From an uncultured Lactobacillus sp. (GTDB lineage: Bacteria > Bacillota > Bacilli > Lactobacillales > Lactobacillaceae): a DNA stretch of 5,232 nucleotides. The position numbers and the translations under genes are program-made. Shown here piece after piece: positions 5,104 to 5,232 of the stretch. Under the pieces are notes generated by a model that saw only the letters and a program-made list of their open reading frames with translations, searched no databases and was not told the origin of the DNA. Numbering within the stretch: the stretch's first letter is position 1; each line of letters begins with the position of its first letter. Location of the stretch: the NCBI GenBank assembly GCA_946482425.1, contig CAMLRO010000058.1, forward strand, positions 1-5,232, given 5' to 3'.

Positions 5104-5166
5104 GATAGATAGGCCTAACTATCATTCTTGAGTTATTACATCAACGGTGACAGTAGCACCACCGTT
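5104..5166 (-). promoter_or_regulatory. Promoter of the secreted-protein operon with two operator-like inverted repeats
   Basis: On the minus strand, TTGATG (5144-5139) and TAGTTA (5121-5116) are 17 bases apart, a good sigma-70-type pair. The -10 lies in a 20-bp palindrome with one mismatched pair: GATAG (5104-5108), TAGGCCTA (5110-5117), CTATC (5119-5123). The -35 overlaps an inverted repeat, AACGGTG (5143-5149) and CACCGTT (5160-5166). The layout suggests repressor or activator control. The 5' leader to the ATG at 4994 would be about 115 bases and shows no reading frame. No regulator gene is adjacent. Confidence 0.6.
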
Positions 5167-5170
5167 ACAC

Positions 5171-5226
5171 CATCATAGGGCTATAGGAACTAAACGCGTT
5201 GTTTATGTTGGGGGTTTGGCCTTGTG
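5171..5226. repeat. Right inverted repeat of the segment
   Basis: Partner of 1-60 in inverted orientation. The perfect 24-bp core is 5181-5204. CATCATAGGG on the inner side and GGGTTTGG (5212-5219) plus TTGTG (5222-5226) on the outer side correspond to CCCTGATG, CCAAACCC and CACAA of the left copy, with short gaps. Because similarity continues outside the perfect core, the true border may lie beyond the window. Confidence 0.85.
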
Positions 5227-5232
5227 GCTGTA

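Noticed and set aside
1..5232. A complete self-replicating plasmid
   Set aside because: No replication initiator, no iterons and no match between the two ends in direct orientation. A ParB-type gene alone does not show this.

Overview
The window looks like DNA from a high-GC Gram-positive bacterium (Actinomycetota). The reasons are the strongly GC-biased codon use of the left and central genes, the purine-rich Shine-Dalgarno sites, a DUF4192-type protein (an actinobacterial family), and a leaderless toxin start. Bifidobacteriaceae is possible, but no marker fixes the genus. There is no transposase, integrase, replication initiator or conjugation gene, so this is either a passive cargo segment or part of a larger plasmid, prophage or island.

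Layout. Bases 1-60 and 5171-5226 are imperfect inverted repeats with a perfect 24-bp core (28-51 against 5181-5204), almost equally far from the two window ends. Bases 61-374 are AT-rich and gene-free, with a strong palindrome. A GC-rich plus-strand core (375-3877) holds four genes: a ParB-type DNA-binding protein with a long acidic C-terminus (694-2124), a two-gene toxin-antitoxin-like module (2308-2571 and 2596-2943), and a short DUF4192-like protein (3317-3877). A 335-bp direct repeat, identical in every base, precedes both the ParB-type gene (375-709) and the DUF4192-like gene (2998-3332). It carries the leader, ribosome-binding site, start codon and first five codons (MNTTT) of each.

The right part (4013-4994, minus strand) is less GC-rich. 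It is a convergent two-gene operon: a secreted, cysteine-free protein of 170 residues with a signal peptide and a cationic, hydrophobic C-terminal domain (a bacteriocin candidate), then a four-helix membrane protein (candidate immunity protein). The region upstream of the secreted protein has a good -35/-10 pair in which each element lies in its own inverted repeat.

How the parts may work together (inference). The duplicated leader gives the ParB-type and DUF4192-like genes the same control. Recombination between its copies would delete the ParB-type gene and the toxin-antitoxin module, while leaving the DUF4192-like gene with an intact leader; a working toxin-antitoxin pair between the repeats would select against that loss. 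With a bacteriocin/immunity pair, itself a self-maintaining trait, the whole reads as a small selfish or competitive accessory island bounded by inverted repeats.
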